Numbered from the stretch's first letter, positions 1-7,703 are shown. The stretch is 15,283 nt of DNA from an uncultured Lachnospiraceae bacterium (GCA_900550235.1 URRQ01000046.1:1-15283); one strand, 5' to 3'. Numbers and translations: made by a program. Notes: generated by a model not told the origin, from the letters alone.

Positions 1-28
1 CTGTTACTAATCGGTCGAGGGCATAACC
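1..28 (+). rRNA. 23S ribosomal RNA, 3' end only (partial)
   Basis: The window opens with TACTAATCGGTCGAGGGC followed by ATAACC. This matches the conserved 3' terminus of Firmicutes 23S rRNA, which typically reads TACTAATCGRTCGAGGRCTTAACC. The 5' part of the gene lies outside the window. The mature end is placed near base 28 by analogy with the known 23S end and is accurate only to a few bases. Only about 70 bases separate it from a terminator hairpin, so no 5S gene follows it. Confidence 0.85.
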
Positions 29-97
29 AAGACGGTTTAAGGGTAAAGGATGAAAGATTTCTTGTATGTGGTTTTGAAGGTATAGATAAATAAGAAG

Positions 98-124
98 CAT
101 CTGGTTTTAACCGGATGTTTTTTT
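98..124 (+). terminator. Rho-independent terminator of the rRNA operon
   Basis: The stem CATCTGGT (98-105) pairs with ACCGGATG (110-117), with one T-G pair and a four-base loop. A run of seven T follows (118-124). It lies ~70 bases after the 23S end and closes the rRNA transcription unit. Bases 29-97 hold no recognisable gene and are presumably the 23S 3' processing flank. Confidence 0.8.
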
Positions 125-162
125 ATATGATTAAATATAACGTGATAAGGCAAATAATAAAA

Positions 163-204
163 AGAAGAGATATTCTGAAAATGACGATTCAGAATATCTC
201 TTTT
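163..204 (-). terminator. Terminator of the PurF-like gene (bidirectional hairpin)
   Basis: A long perfect inverted repeat pairs GAGATATTCTGAA (167-179) with TTCAGAATATCTC (188-200). A/T pairs extend the base and the loop has 8 bases. It sits 10 bp past the stop codon of the minus-strand PurF-like gene. The minus-strand RNA ends in a U-rich tract (complement of 154-166). The plus strand also has TTTT at 201-204, so the hairpin may also back up the rRNA terminator. Confidence 0.75.
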
Positions 205-214
205 GAATTTGCTA

Positions 215-1633
215 TTATTCTTCGCCGTTAAAGCAATAAGTACATAACTTACATGGCTCAAGTCCAATTGATGCGATGAGATCATCTAAACGATGGAAAC
301 GAAGAGATGTGAAATTTTGCTGTTTACGGATTTCCTCAATCATATTATTATATTTCTCAGAATTAGGATCGGCGTACTCTTTTAAGATTTCTGGATCATT
401 TGCTTTTCCACCTTCTAATTGTTTAATGACACGTCTTGTAAAAAGATCCATTTCATTACGAGAACGCGAGAAGTTTAAGAACTTACATCCATATAAAATA
501 GGTGGACATGCAGGTCTTACGTGAACTTCTTTTGCGCCACTGTTGTATAGGAATTCTGTTGTCTCTCGAAGTTGTGTTCCACGTACGATAGAGTCGTCAA
601 TCAAAAGAAGACTCTTATCTTTGATCTGAGACTGTACAGGAATCAATTTCATACGTGCAACAAGATTTCTCTGTTCCTGGTTCTGAGGCATGAAGGAACG
701 TGCCCATGTTGGAGTGTATTTGATAAATGGACGTGCAAATGGGATGCCGGATTCGTTGGCATATCCGATTGCATGTGCAATTCCGGAATCAGGAACCCCT
801 GCAACGATATCTGGTTTGATATGATCCAAATTATCGTGCTTTGCAAGCATACTTCCGCATTTGTAACGCATTTCTTCTACGTTGACTCCTTCATAGGAAG
901 ATGTTGGATATCCATAATATACCCAAAGGAAAGAACAGATTTTCATATCTTCTTTAGGCTCGGAAACTGTTTCTACATATTCCGGTGTGATGTAAACAAT
1001 TTCAGCAGGCCCTAATTCTTTGTATGCGCTATATCCAAGATTGATATAAGCAAAGTCTTCCGATGCGGCACAAAAAGCGTCTTCTTTTCTTCCGATAAAA
1101 AGAGGAGTACGACCTCTACGGTCTCTTGCTGCATAAAGTCCATCTTTTGTCATGATCAATATTGCCATTGAGCCGTCTACGATTTCTTGGACAAAGCGAA
1201 TTCCCTCTACCAAAGAATCTTTTTGACAGATCAAAGAAGCAATCAATTCCGTAGCGTTGATCATTCCGCCACTCATTTCCTGGAAGTGTGTGCGACCGTG
1301 AGTATATACTTTTTCCAAAAGCTCGTCCATATTGTTAATCTTACCAACTGTTGAAATCGCAAAACTTCCAATGTGTGATTGTATCAGAAGAGGTTGTGGT
1401 TCGAAGTCCGAGATACATCCGATTCCGAGATTCCCTTCCATTTCAGCAGCATCACGCTCAAATTTAGTACGGAAAGGTGAGTTTTCGATATTGTGGATTG
1501 CTCTTGAGAATCCGTCCTTTCCATAGACTGCCATACCGCCTCGTCTTGTTCCTAAATGTGAGTGAAAATCAATGCCGTAAAATAAATCAAGCGTACATTT
1601 TGATTTTGAAGCAACTCCAAAAAATCCGCCCAT
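215..1633 (-). CDS. PurF-like amidophosphoribosyltransferase paralogue lacking the glutaminase nucleophile
   Basis: This 472-residue protein is homologous to PurF (glutamine PRPP amidotransferase, first step of purine synthesis). The phosphoribosyltransferase half looks intact. The PRPP loop is LLLIDDSIVRGTQ (~342-354), with VPDSGIAHA at ~280 and a positively charged RSFMPQNQEQR block at ~312-322. Cysteines at 233, 383, 461 and 464 occupy places that in Bacillus PurF bind a [4Fe-4S] cluster. The N-terminal half is altered. The protein begins MGGFFGVAS where PurF processes to CGVFGI, so the Cys nucleophile is Gly. The GHVRYST motif reads GCISDFE (72-78), and the oxyanion-hole HNGN reads TVGK (95-98). 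I infer loss of glutamine-dependent activity, leaving ammonia-dependent transfer or another role. The start is supported by AAGGAGG spaced 7 bases upstream of ATG. It is monocistronic, with its own promoter and terminator and no pur genes beside it. A true purF is expected elsewhere in the genome. Confidence 0.88.
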   Translation of the reverse strand: MGGFFGVASKSKCTLDLFYGIDFHSHLGTRRGGMAVYGKDGFSRAIHNIENSPFRTKFERDAAEMEGNLGIGCISDFEPQPLLIQSHIGSFAISTVGKINNMDELLEKVYTHGRTHFQEMSGGMINATELIASLICQKDSLVEGIRFVQEIVDGSMAILIMTKDGLYAARDRRGRTPLFIGRKEDAFCAASEDFAYINLGYSAYKELGPAEIVYITPEYVETVSEPKEDMKICSFLWVYYGYPTSSYEGVNVEEMRYKCGSMLAKHDNLDHIKPDIVAGVPDSGIAHAIGYANESGIPFARPFIKYTPTWARSFMPQNQEQRNLVARMKLIPVQSQIKDKSLLLIDDSIVRGTQLRETTEFLYNSGAKEVHVRPACPPILYGCKFLNFSRSRNEMDLFTRRVIKQLEGGKANDPEILKEYADPNSEKYNNMIEEIRKQQNFTSLRFHRLDDLIASIGLEPCKLCTYCFNGEE

Positions 1634-1688
1634 GTATAGTCCTCCTTTTTCACAATAACCATAGTATTATCAAGTCTTTAACAGAATA

Positions 1689-1717
1689 AGTTTATCATGA
1701 TTCGATAGGGAAAGCAA
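1689..1717 (-). promoter_or_regulatory. Candidate promoter for the PurF-like gene
   Basis: On the minus strand, TTGCTT (complement of 1712-1717) is followed after 17 bases by TAAACT (complement of 1689-1694). The latter is preceded by TGA, giving an extended -10. The -35 match is weak (3 of 6). It would give a leader of about 50 bases. No PurR box or guanine/adenine riboswitch was recognised in the 226-bp intergenic region. Confidence 0.35.
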
Positions 1718-1787
1718 AGGAATGTCTCATGATTATTTTTAAATGCGCATTATAAGGAGAAATAATAAAACTGATAAATGCACCATG

Positions 1788-1815
1788 TTTATAGAAAAAA
1801 TCTATGAATTATGAT
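1788..1815 (+). promoter_or_regulatory. Candidate promoter for the MBL-fold lipoprotein gene
   Basis: TTTATA (1788-1793, 4 of 6 to TTGACA) and TATGAT (1810-1815, 5 of 6 to TATAAT) are separated by 16 bases. They lie ~45 bases upstream of the start codon. A second TATGAT overlaps at 1815-1820. Confidence 0.4.
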
Positions 1816-1859
1816 ATGATAAAACAAGTTCGTGAAAAAATCGGGGAGGTAATAGGAGT

Positions 1860-2966
1860 ATGAAAAAAAGAAAAAATGGAGAAAAGTTTTTGATCTGTTT
1901 ACTCTGTGCATTTCTTGGAATTCAAGGCTGTGCAGGAAGCCGGGAAGCAGATACTACGGATCATCACGAAAAGAAACAAGAGGTAGAGAGTTCTCTGGAA
2001 GTACATTTTCTTGATGTTGGGCAGGGAGACAGTACGTTGATCAGATCAGGAGAACATGTGATGCTGATTGACGCGGGCGAGAATGAAAAAGGAGAAGAAG
2101 TAAAAGAATATTTGGAAAGTCAAGGGGTAGAGAAATTGGACTATATGATCGGCACACATCCAGATTCAGATCACATTGGAGGGATGGATGTTGCAATTCG
2201 AGCGTTTGACAGTGACCAGATTTTTATGCCGGAGGTAGAAAAAGACACAAAAACATATCAAGAGGTTGTAGACTCTGCGCAAGAGAAGAAAGAGGAGATT
2301 ATTTCGCCGGAAGTGGGAGAGACATACTCGCTCGGAGAAGCTAAGTTTACCGTTGTTGCACCGAATGGAACAGACTACAGCAGCGCAAACGATTATTCTA
2401 TAGGGATTTTACTGGAACATGGTGAAAATAGATTTCTTTTTATAGGGGATGCAGAAGAAGAGTCAGAAGAAGAAATGTTGGAGAATGATATTTCTCTAAA
2501 TGCAGATGTCTATAAAGTGAGTCATCATGGAAGCCGTACGGCTACAAGTGAAGAATTTTTGCAGGAAGTTTCTCCGAAATATGCAGTGATAAGCTGTGGA
2601 GAAGGAAATTCTTATGGACATCCGCATGCGGAAGTTTTAAACGAACTTCGTTCGGAGCATGTGGAGGTATTTCGAACAGATGAGCAAGGGACGATCGTTG
2701 CCACATCGGATGGAAAGAAGATTCGTTGGAATATGTCTTCCTCAGAAGGCTGGGTAGCAGGTGAACCTACAGGAAACAAGGAAGTTCAAGGGAAAAAAGA
2801 ACAGGACTTTGTACTGAATAAGAATACAAAGAAGTATCATCTTCCGGCCTGTGATTCTGTACAGTCTATGAAAAGTAAGAATCGGGAGGACCGGAAGACA
2901 ACGGAGCAAAAGCTTCAAGAAGAAGGTTACTCACCTTGTAAGAATTGTGTCAAAGGTGCAAAATGA
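1860..2966 (+). CDS. Secreted lipoprotein with ComEC-like metallo-beta-lactamase domain and C-terminal Ada-like Cys motif
   Basis: This 368-residue protein has an N-terminal basic and hydrophobic signal ending GIQGC (Cys24), a plausible but non-ideal lipobox, so it is probably anchored outside the membrane. Residues ~46-290 form an MBL-fold hydrolase of the ComEC C-terminal type. Its landmarks are FLDVGQGDST (50-59), metal-binding THPDSDHIGG (99-108), FIGDAEEE (194-201), KVSHHGS (219-225) and SYGHPH (251-256). Residues ~316-364 resemble the Zn-binding Ada-type domain found at the C-terminus of secreted nucleases: VLNKNTKKYHLPAC, then GYSPCKNC. The likely role is hydrolysis of a phosphodiester or nucleic-acid-like substrate at the cell surface, but the substrate cannot be read from the sequence. 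It lacks the ComEC membrane channel domain, so it is not the DNA uptake channel itself. GGGGAGG (1843-1849) supports the ATG. Its 3' end overlaps the convergent deacetylase gene by 40 bp. Confidence 0.85.
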   Translation: MKKRKNGEKFLICLLCAFLGIQGCAGSREADTTDHHEKKQEVESSLEVHFLDVGQGDSTLIRSGEHVMLIDAGENEKGEEVKEYLESQGVEKLDYMIGTHPDSDHIGGMDVAIRAFDSDQIFMPEVEKDTKTYQEVVDSAQEKKEEIISPEVGETYSLGEAKFTVVAPNGTDYSSANDYSIGILLEHGENRFLFIGDAEEESEEEMLENDISLNADVYKVSHHGSRTATSEEFLQEVSPKYAVISCGEGNSYGHPHAEVLNELRSEHVEVFRTDEQGTIVATSDGKKIRWNMSSSEGWVAGEPTGNKEVQGKKEQDFVLNKNTKKYHLPACDSVQSMKSKNREDRKTTEQKLQEEGYSPCKNCVKGAK

Positions 2967-3745
2967 TAACCCATATTTTCCCATTTGGTCAGAAGTTCAT
3001 CTAAGATTTTTGCGTTTGTCTCGGACGTGCTGTGTAGTAACACGATAGCTCCGGGATGGACGCGGCTTAAAAGTTTCTCGAATGCTTCTTCTTTGGAAGG
3101 CTGATTGGTTTGATCCCAATCTACATAAGCAAGACTCCAAAAAAATGTATGATATCCAAGATCTTTTGCCATCTGTAGGTTTGTTTCATTAAACTTTCCT
3201 TGCGGAGGACGATAAAATTTCGTCATTTCTTTTCCGGTGATTTTTTGATATTGTTTTTCTACGTCTATCAGTTCTTTTTCAAAGGCATCCTTTGTAGAAA
3301 TCGTGGACATGTCGGGATGATGATAGGTATGATTGCCTACAATATGTCCCTCATCTGTCATTCTTTTTACTAATTCGGGACTTGTATTCAAATAATTTCC
3401 AACGACAAAAAATGTGGCTGGAGCTTTGTGTTTTTTCAAAGCGTCCAAAATAGCAGGCGTATTGCCATTTTCATATCCTGCATCAAAGGTAAGATAGAGG
3501 ACTTTATCGTTTGTCTGCTTTGCAAAATATGTATCATACTTGGCAAGTTTTTCAGCAGATACATCGGTAACAGGAGGTTTCCCTTCTTCTTGAAAACTAA
3601 GCCCCCAGTTGGTGGTGGCAGAAGTGGGAACGGTCTCTGCTTGTTTCTGGATTCGTTCTAATTTAGCGAGTAGTCCTCCTGTAAAAAAAGCAAGAATGAA
3701 GATTACTAAGATTGCAATCCGCCTTTTCCATCTTTTTAAGCTCAA
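2927..3745 (-). CDS. pdaA: PdaA-like polysaccharide deacetylase (muramic delta-lactam / peptidoglycan N-deacetylase)
   Basis: This 272-residue protein has one N-terminal membrane segment (~9-29) and a NodB-type carbohydrate esterase 4 domain outside the membrane. Motifs in order are LTFDAGYENG (85-94), the metal site GNHTYHH (137-143), FYRPPQGKF (177-185), FFWSLAYVDW (201-210) and IVLLHSTSETN (234-244). GYENG, the SLAYVDW block and LLHSTSETN are typical of PdaA. PdaA removes the acetyl group from N-acetylmuramic acid so that muramic delta-lactam can form in spore cortex. This suggests a spore former. The second Asp of the classical TFDDG motif is Ala (residue 89). The start is TTG (complement of 3743-3745), chosen because AAGGAG lies 9 bases upstream and no nearby ATG fits. 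The gene overlaps the convergent lipoprotein gene at its 3' end, with no terminator hairpin seen between them. The exact paralogue (PdaA versus another deacetylase) is less certain than the family. Confidence 0.85.
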   Translation of the reverse strand: MSLKRWKRRIAILVIFILAFFTGGLLAKLERIQKQAETVPTSATTNWGLSFQEEGKPPVTDVSAEKLAKYDTYFAKQTNDKVLYLTFDAGYENGNTPAILDALKKHKAPATFFVVGNYLNTSPELVKRMTDEGHIVGNHTYHHPDMSTISTKDAFEKELIDVEKQYQKITGKEMTKFYRPPQGKFNETNLQMAKDLGYHTFFWSLAYVDWDQTNQPSKEEAFEKLLSRVHPGAIVLLHSTSETNAKILDELLTKWENMGYHFAPLTQFLQGE

Positions 3746-3773
3746 TATACGACTCCTTCATTTCTTTGCTATA

Positions 3774-3808
3774 ATTATATGGGAAAGAGAAAAAAAATAT
3801 GCTATACT
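3774..3808. promoter_or_regulatory. Overlapping divergent promoters for pdaA-like (-) and clc (+)
   Basis: Plus strand: an extended -10, TGCTATACT (3800-3808), without a good -35, lies ~35 bases before the GTG start of the ClC gene. Minus strand: TATAAT (complement of 3774-3779) lies ~29 bases before the TTG start of the deacetylase, also with a poor -35. The two elements are about 25 bases apart, so polymerase binding could be mutually exclusive. The -10 matches are seen; promoter function is inferred. Confidence 0.4.
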
Positions 3809-3843
3809 TAATAAAGAATTGATAGGAGAAAGTAGGGGGAAAT

Positions 3844-5151
3844 GTGAAAAAGGATACAGTACGTACGACAAAATATGAAGAGAGATTTGATATTATTTTG
3901 ATCGGAGAAGGTCTGTTAGTAGGTGCAGTTGGAGGGCTCGTTGTACTTTTGTATCGAATTGCACTTCAGTATGCAGGACAATGGTTGAATCAAGTGCGAG
4001 AATATGTAGGCCATTCGCCGATTCGAGCTGCAGGATGGTTTTTGCTTTTGATTTTAATGGCAATTGTGGTAGGTCTTCTTGTAAAATGGGAACCGATGAT
4101 TTCAGGAAGTGGGATTCCGCAACTGGAAGGAGAGATGGATGAAAAATTGAACCAAAGATGGTGGAGAGTATTGCCGGCCAAATTTTTAGGTGGATTTTTG
4201 TCTGTGTTTGCCGGATTATCTCTTGGAAGAGAGGGGCCGTCGATTCAGCTTGGAGCAATGATAGGAAAGGGAATCTCTAAGATCTTAAAGCGGGAAAAAT
4301 CAGAGGAGAAGTTTCTGTTAACATGTGGCGCAAGCGCAGGATTAGCCACTGCCTTTCATGCTCCGCTAGCAGGAGTAATGTTTTCTTTGGAGGAAGTACA
4401 TAAGAATTTTTCTGTATCGGTATTAGTGTCGGTAATGACTGCGTCGATAACTGCAGATTACTTGGCATCCAGCTTTATCGGAATAGAGCCGGTTTTTCAG
4501 TTTGAAATCCGTCATGCACTTCCGCAGAATTATTATTGGATGATTTTAATACTCGGGGTAATCTTAGGAATTGGAGGAGCAGTTTATAATTGGGTGACAT
4601 TGAAAGCACAAGAGATCTATCAGAAAATCCCTTTTTTGAATCATGAAATCAAAAAAGTAATGGTGCCATTTCTACTTTCCGGAGTGTTGCTTTTTGTCAT
4701 GCCGGAGATTCTAGGAAGTGGACATAATTTGATCGATATGATGACAACTCGTGAATTAGTGCTGGGAAGCGCCATTACACTTTTTCTATGTAAATTTTTG
4801 TTTTCTTCGATAAGCTTTGGCTCAGGGGCTCCGGGAGGAATATTCTTTCCGCTTCTTGTTTTGGGGGCGTTTATCGGAGGAATATTCGGAATGATTGGTG
4901 TCGATTATTTTGGATTGAATCCAGAGTACATCAATAACTTTGTGTTACTTGCGATGGCAGGATATTTTACAGCGATTGTGAGAGCGCCGCTTACGGGAAT
5001 TATTTTGATTTTTGAAATGACGGGTTCATTAAGCCAGATGTTATCTTTAACAGTTGTTTCTCTCGTAGCGTATGTGACGGCAAGTCTCTTACGATCAGAA
5101 CCGATTTATGAAAGCTTATTAGAGCGATTGTTGAAGAAACAAGGAAAATAA
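3844..5151 (+). CDS. ClC-family chloride channel / Cl-/H+ antiporter
   Basis: This 435-residue polytopic membrane protein carries all three anion-selectivity signatures of the ClC family. These are GSGIPQLEG (~87-95), GREGPS (~128-133, with the gating glutamate) and GSGAPGGIFFP (~326-336). The double glutamate in SLEEVHK (~181-187) corresponds to the internal proton-transfer glutamate of the E. coli ClC antiporter, so exchange rather than channel activity is likely. There is no C-terminal CBS domain, as in short bacterial ClCs. The GSGIP and GREGP forms argue against the fluoride-specific CLC-F branch. The start is GTG at 3844: the ATG two bases earlier runs straight into a stop, and the next in-frame Met is ~70 residues in. 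AGGGGG at 3834-3839 is close (4 bases) and AGGAG at 3824-3828 is distant, so initiation may be modest. It is monocistronic, with a terminator 40 bp downstream. Confidence 0.93.
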   Translation: MKKDTVRTTKYEERFDIILIGEGLLVGAVGGLVVLLYRIALQYAGQWLNQVREYVGHSPIRAAGWFLLLILMAIVVGLLVKWEPMISGSGIPQLEGEMDEKLNQRWWRVLPAKFLGGFLSVFAGLSLGREGPSIQLGAMIGKGISKILKREKSEEKFLLTCGASAGLATAFHAPLAGVMFSLEEVHKNFSVSVLVSVMTASITADYLASSFIGIEPVFQFEIRHALPQNYYWMILILGVILGIGGAVYNWVTLKAQEIYQKIPFLNHEIKKVMVPFLLSGVLLFVMPEILGSGHNLIDMMTTRELVLGSAITLFLCKFLFSSISFGSGAPGGIFFPLLVLGAFIGGIFGMIGVDYFGLNPEYINNFVLLAMAGYFTAIVRAPLTGIILIFEMTGSLSQMLSLTVVSLVAYVTASLLRSEPIYESLLERLLKKQGK

Positions 5152-5192
5152 AAAAGTTGGGAAGAAATAGGATTTGTAAATGTACAAATAAG

Positions 5193-5235
5193 AAAGAACA
5201 GTGGGAAAAAGAAAATCCCGCTGTTCTTTGTTTTT
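5193..5235 (+). terminator. Terminator between clc (+) and aroA (-)
   Basis: A 14-bp stem, AAAGAACAGTGGGA (5193-5206) with TCCCGCTGTTCTTT (5216-5229), contains one T-G pair. A T-rich tail runs to 5235. It ends the ClC transcript and abuts the aroA stop codon. The minus-strand tail is less U-rich, so termination of aroA here is possible but weaker. Confidence 0.8.
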
Positions 5236-6526
5236 AACATAAAGTTTGTAATGTTCCGTAGAAAGTTGGATAGGAAATATCAACACAGTGATTTTCTAAA
5301 ATCTCGGTTTCGCCGTCTGCGGCAAGTCCGGCGATGGAAAATGCCATCGCAATTCGATGATCTAAGAAACTATGGATTTTTGCACCATGAAGAGCTCCAG
5401 TTCCTTGGATGATCATTCCGTCATCTGTAGGAGTGATATCTGCTCCCATAGCTTTCAGATTCACGGTAACGGTTTCGATTCGATCGGTCTCTTTTACTTT
5501 CAATTCTTCTGCATTTTTAATTATAGTTGTCCCTTCAGCATAAGCGGCAAGTACGGCGATCATTGGAATTTCATCGATGAGAGTTGGAATCAAAGAACCT
5601 TCGATGGTTGTTCCGTGAAGCGTACTAGTGCGGACGAGAAGATCAGCCGTTGGTTCACCACCGACGATTTTTTTGTTTAAAAATGTTATGTCTCCTTCCA
5701 TGTCTTGACAAACTTTGAGAATACCGGCTCGGGTAGGGTTGATTCCTACATTTTGGATGAGAATCTCAGAATTTGGAACAAGAAGTCCGGCTGCAATAAA
5801 ATATGCTGCAGAAGAAATATCTCCTGGCACAATGATTTTTTGTCCTTCCAAAGCTGGGGACGGCAAAATAGTAGCTGTAGCACTCATACCGTCTTCTTCA
5901 ATAACGGAGTGAATATCGGCGCCGAATCCTTGGAGCATCAATTCTGTATGATTACGGGACAGCACGGGTTCCGTCACTTTTGTAGGGCCTTCAGCGTACA
6001 GTCCTGCAAGAAGAATTGCTGATTTTACCTGGGCTGATGATACGCTGGAATGGTGATGAATTCCATGAAGAGTCGCCGGACGGATATAAAGCGGAGCCCG
6101 GTTATTTTTGTAGACGCTTTGAATGTTTGCTCCCATACTGGAAAGCGGTGTTATGATACGTCCCATCGGTCTCGCATTCAAAGAGGCGTCTCCGGATAAG
6201 GTGGATTCAAAAGGCTGGCCTGATAAGATTCCACATATTAATCGGGTTGTTGTACCACTGTTACGTACGTCTAGAGTACCGGAAGGTTTGGAGAGACCGT
6301 GAAGTCCTTTTCCATGAACAAGAATCCTATCGGAAGTATTGTCAATTTCAATTCCCATATTGCGGAAACAATCGATGGTCGCAAGGCAATCTGCGCCTTG
6401 CAGGAAATTGGTGATTTCGGTAAGTCCGTTAGAAATGGAACCGAACATGACTGCTCTATGGGAAATGGATTTGTCTCCGGGTACTGTGACAGTCCCTTTC
6501 AGTCCGTTTGCTTTTTTTAGTTTCAT
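5234..6526 (-). CDS. aroA: 3-phosphoshikimate 1-carboxyvinyltransferase (EPSP synthase)
   Basis: This 430-residue enzyme transfers the enolpyruvyl group of PEP to shikimate 3-phosphate, the penultimate step to chorismate. Visible motifs are VPGDKSISHRA (15-25), LDVRNSGTTTRL (85-96), DASLNARPMGR (113-123), SSAQVKSAILLAG (163-175), LIDEIPM, EELKVKETDRI and FLDHRIAMA near the C-terminus. The length is normal for the family. The PEP-loop sequence is NSGTTTR rather than the NAGTAMRP of the E. coli-type class I enzyme, as in many Firmicute enzymes. AAAGGAG lies 8 bases before the ATG. The gene begins 27 bp after the stop of tyrA on the same strand, so the two form an operon for aromatic amino acid synthesis. 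The only visible promoter is the one ahead of tyrA. Confidence 0.96.
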   Translation of the reverse strand: MKLKKANGLKGTVTVPGDKSISHRAVMFGSISNGLTEITNFLQGADCLATIDCFRNMGIEIDNTSDRILVHGKGLHGLSKPSGTLDVRNSGTTTRLICGILSGQPFESTLSGDASLNARPMGRIITPLSSMGANIQSVYKNNRAPLYIRPATLHGIHHHSSVSSAQVKSAILLAGLYAEGPTKVTEPVLSRNHTELMLQGFGADIHSVIEEDGMSATATILPSPALEGQKIIVPGDISSAAYFIAAGLLVPNSEILIQNVGINPTRAGILKVCQDMEGDITFLNKKIVGGEPTADLLVRTSTLHGTTIEGSLIPTLIDEIPMIAVLAAYAEGTTIIKNAEELKVKETDRIETVTVNLKAMGADITPTDDGMIIQGTGALHGAKIHSFLDHRIAMAFSIAGLAADGETEILENHCVDISYPTFYGTLQTLC

Positions 6527-6553
6527 AAGTCTGACTCCTTTCTATAAAAATGG

Positions 6554-7654
6554 TTAGCGTTCATAAACGATATATCTGTATTTTTTCAAAAGATTTGCTG
6601 CTGTCAAGGAAGAGGTTTCATCATAGAATTCGATACAAAGAACACCTTCTTCAAATTCTCGGTTGTGTACAATTCCAATGTTTTTCAAACTGATATTATT
6701 GGATGCGAGAATTGTAGCGATGGTTGCGATTCCTCCGGTCTCATCAACGATATCACAGTATACGGCAAAGGTTTTTTTGATCGGACCGCGTGAAGCATCC
6801 GGAATGGAATTTCGGTAATTTTTAGAAGTTTCAAACAAATGATAGATGGACTCTTCAGATTCCATATCAATATAACGTTTTGCCTGTTCCAAGGAATGAA
6901 TGTACTGGCCAAGGATTTCTGAAAGATACGTTTTGTTTTTTAGACAAATATGCTGCCACATTGTTGGAGAGGAAGAAGCAATTCTCGTAATATCCTTAAA
7001 ACCTCCAGCAGCAAGCTGTTTCATGATCTCATTTTTTGAGTCGGTATCTTTTACAAAGTTTACTAACGTTGCCGCAATGATATGCGGTAAATGACTGATC
7101 GTGCCTGTAATTCGATCATGATCTTTGTAATCCAAGACGATAGGAAGCGCTTTTAAAGATTCAATAAATGCGCTATATTTTTCCACTTTTTCTTGAGAGA
7201 CTTCTCGGGAAGGGGTAAGAACATAGTAAGCATTCTCGATCAAGATTGCTTTCGCATTGACAAAACCACTTTTTTCAGAACCTGCCATTGGATGCCCTCC
7301 AATAAAATAAGGCTCTAAATGAAGCGCCTGAACTTCTTCGTGAATGGAAGTTTTGACACTGCCTACATCCGTAAGAATAAGATCCGGATGTAGATACGGT
7401 TCCAGCTGTTTTAAATACGCAGTATTAAAAGCTACCGGTGCGCAGAGAAAAATATAATCACAGTTCAAAAAGTCTTCATTGATCGATGTGGTGATCGTAT
7501 CGGTTAGGAATTCACTTGCAGCCAGGGCAAGGGTCTCTTTGTTTTTATCGAAAGCAACGATCTTGGCATTCGGATAGTATTGACGGATTGCTTTGGCAAT
7601 AGAACCGCCGATCAGACCAAGACCGATAAAGCCAATTTTTAAAGGATGATTCAT
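6554..7654 (-). CDS. tyrA: Prephenate dehydrogenase with C-terminal ACT domain
   Basis: This 366-residue NAD-dependent enzyme converts prephenate to 4-hydroxyphenylpyruvate, the precursor of tyrosine. A Rossmann nucleotide site, IGFIGLGLIGGS (7-18), is followed by LTDVGSVK (~95-102), GGHPMAGSEKSG (~119-130) and TGTISHLPH (~183-191). The first His of SHLPH corresponds to the catalytic His of the family. Residues ~295-364 form an ACT domain (VDETGGIATIATILA), likely the site of tyrosine feedback inhibition. I chose the ATG at 7652-7654 over a TTG two codons upstream. AAAGGA lies 9 bases before the ATG but only ~3 before the TTG. It is the first gene of the tyrA-aroA operon, downstream of a strong promoter. 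No T-box or leader peptide is visible in its ~40-base leader. Confidence 0.95.
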   Translation of the reverse strand: MNHPLKIGFIGLGLIGGSIAKAIRQYYPNAKIVAFDKNKETLALAASEFLTDTITTSINEDFLNCDYIFLCAPVAFNTAYLKQLEPYLHPDLILTDVGSVKTSIHEEVQALHLEPYFIGGHPMAGSEKSGFVNAKAILIENAYYVLTPSREVSQEKVEKYSAFIESLKALPIVLDYKDHDRITGTISHLPHIIAATLVNFVKDTDSKNEIMKQLAAGGFKDITRIASSSPTMWQHICLKNKTYLSEILGQYIHSLEQAKRYIDMESEESIYHLFETSKNYRNSIPDASRGPIKKTFAVYCDIVDETGGIATIATILASNNISLKNIGIVHNREFEEGVLCIEFYDETSSLTAANLLKKYRYIVYER

Positions 7655-7703
7655 AGTCAAGAATCCTTTCTACAAAATGTATTGTCAAATATTTATCTTT
7701 TCT

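Noticed and set aside
572..1015. 147-codon plus-strand ORF opposite the PurF-like gene
   Set aside because: It is antisense to a strongly supported CDS, has no recognisable domain and no ribosome binding site.
3893..4258. 121-codon minus-strand ORF opposite the ClC gene
   Set aside because: It is a shadow of the conserved membrane protein frame. Its composition follows the complementary codons.
3844..5151. Fluoride-specific CLC-F transporter
   Set aside because: The GSGIP, GREGP and retained double-glutamate motifs fit chloride-type ClC. CLC-F proteins, as I recall, change these motifs.
7655..7660. TTG start for tyrA two codons upstream of the ATG
   Set aside because: The AAAGGA site is only ~3 bases from the TTG but 9 bases from the ATG.
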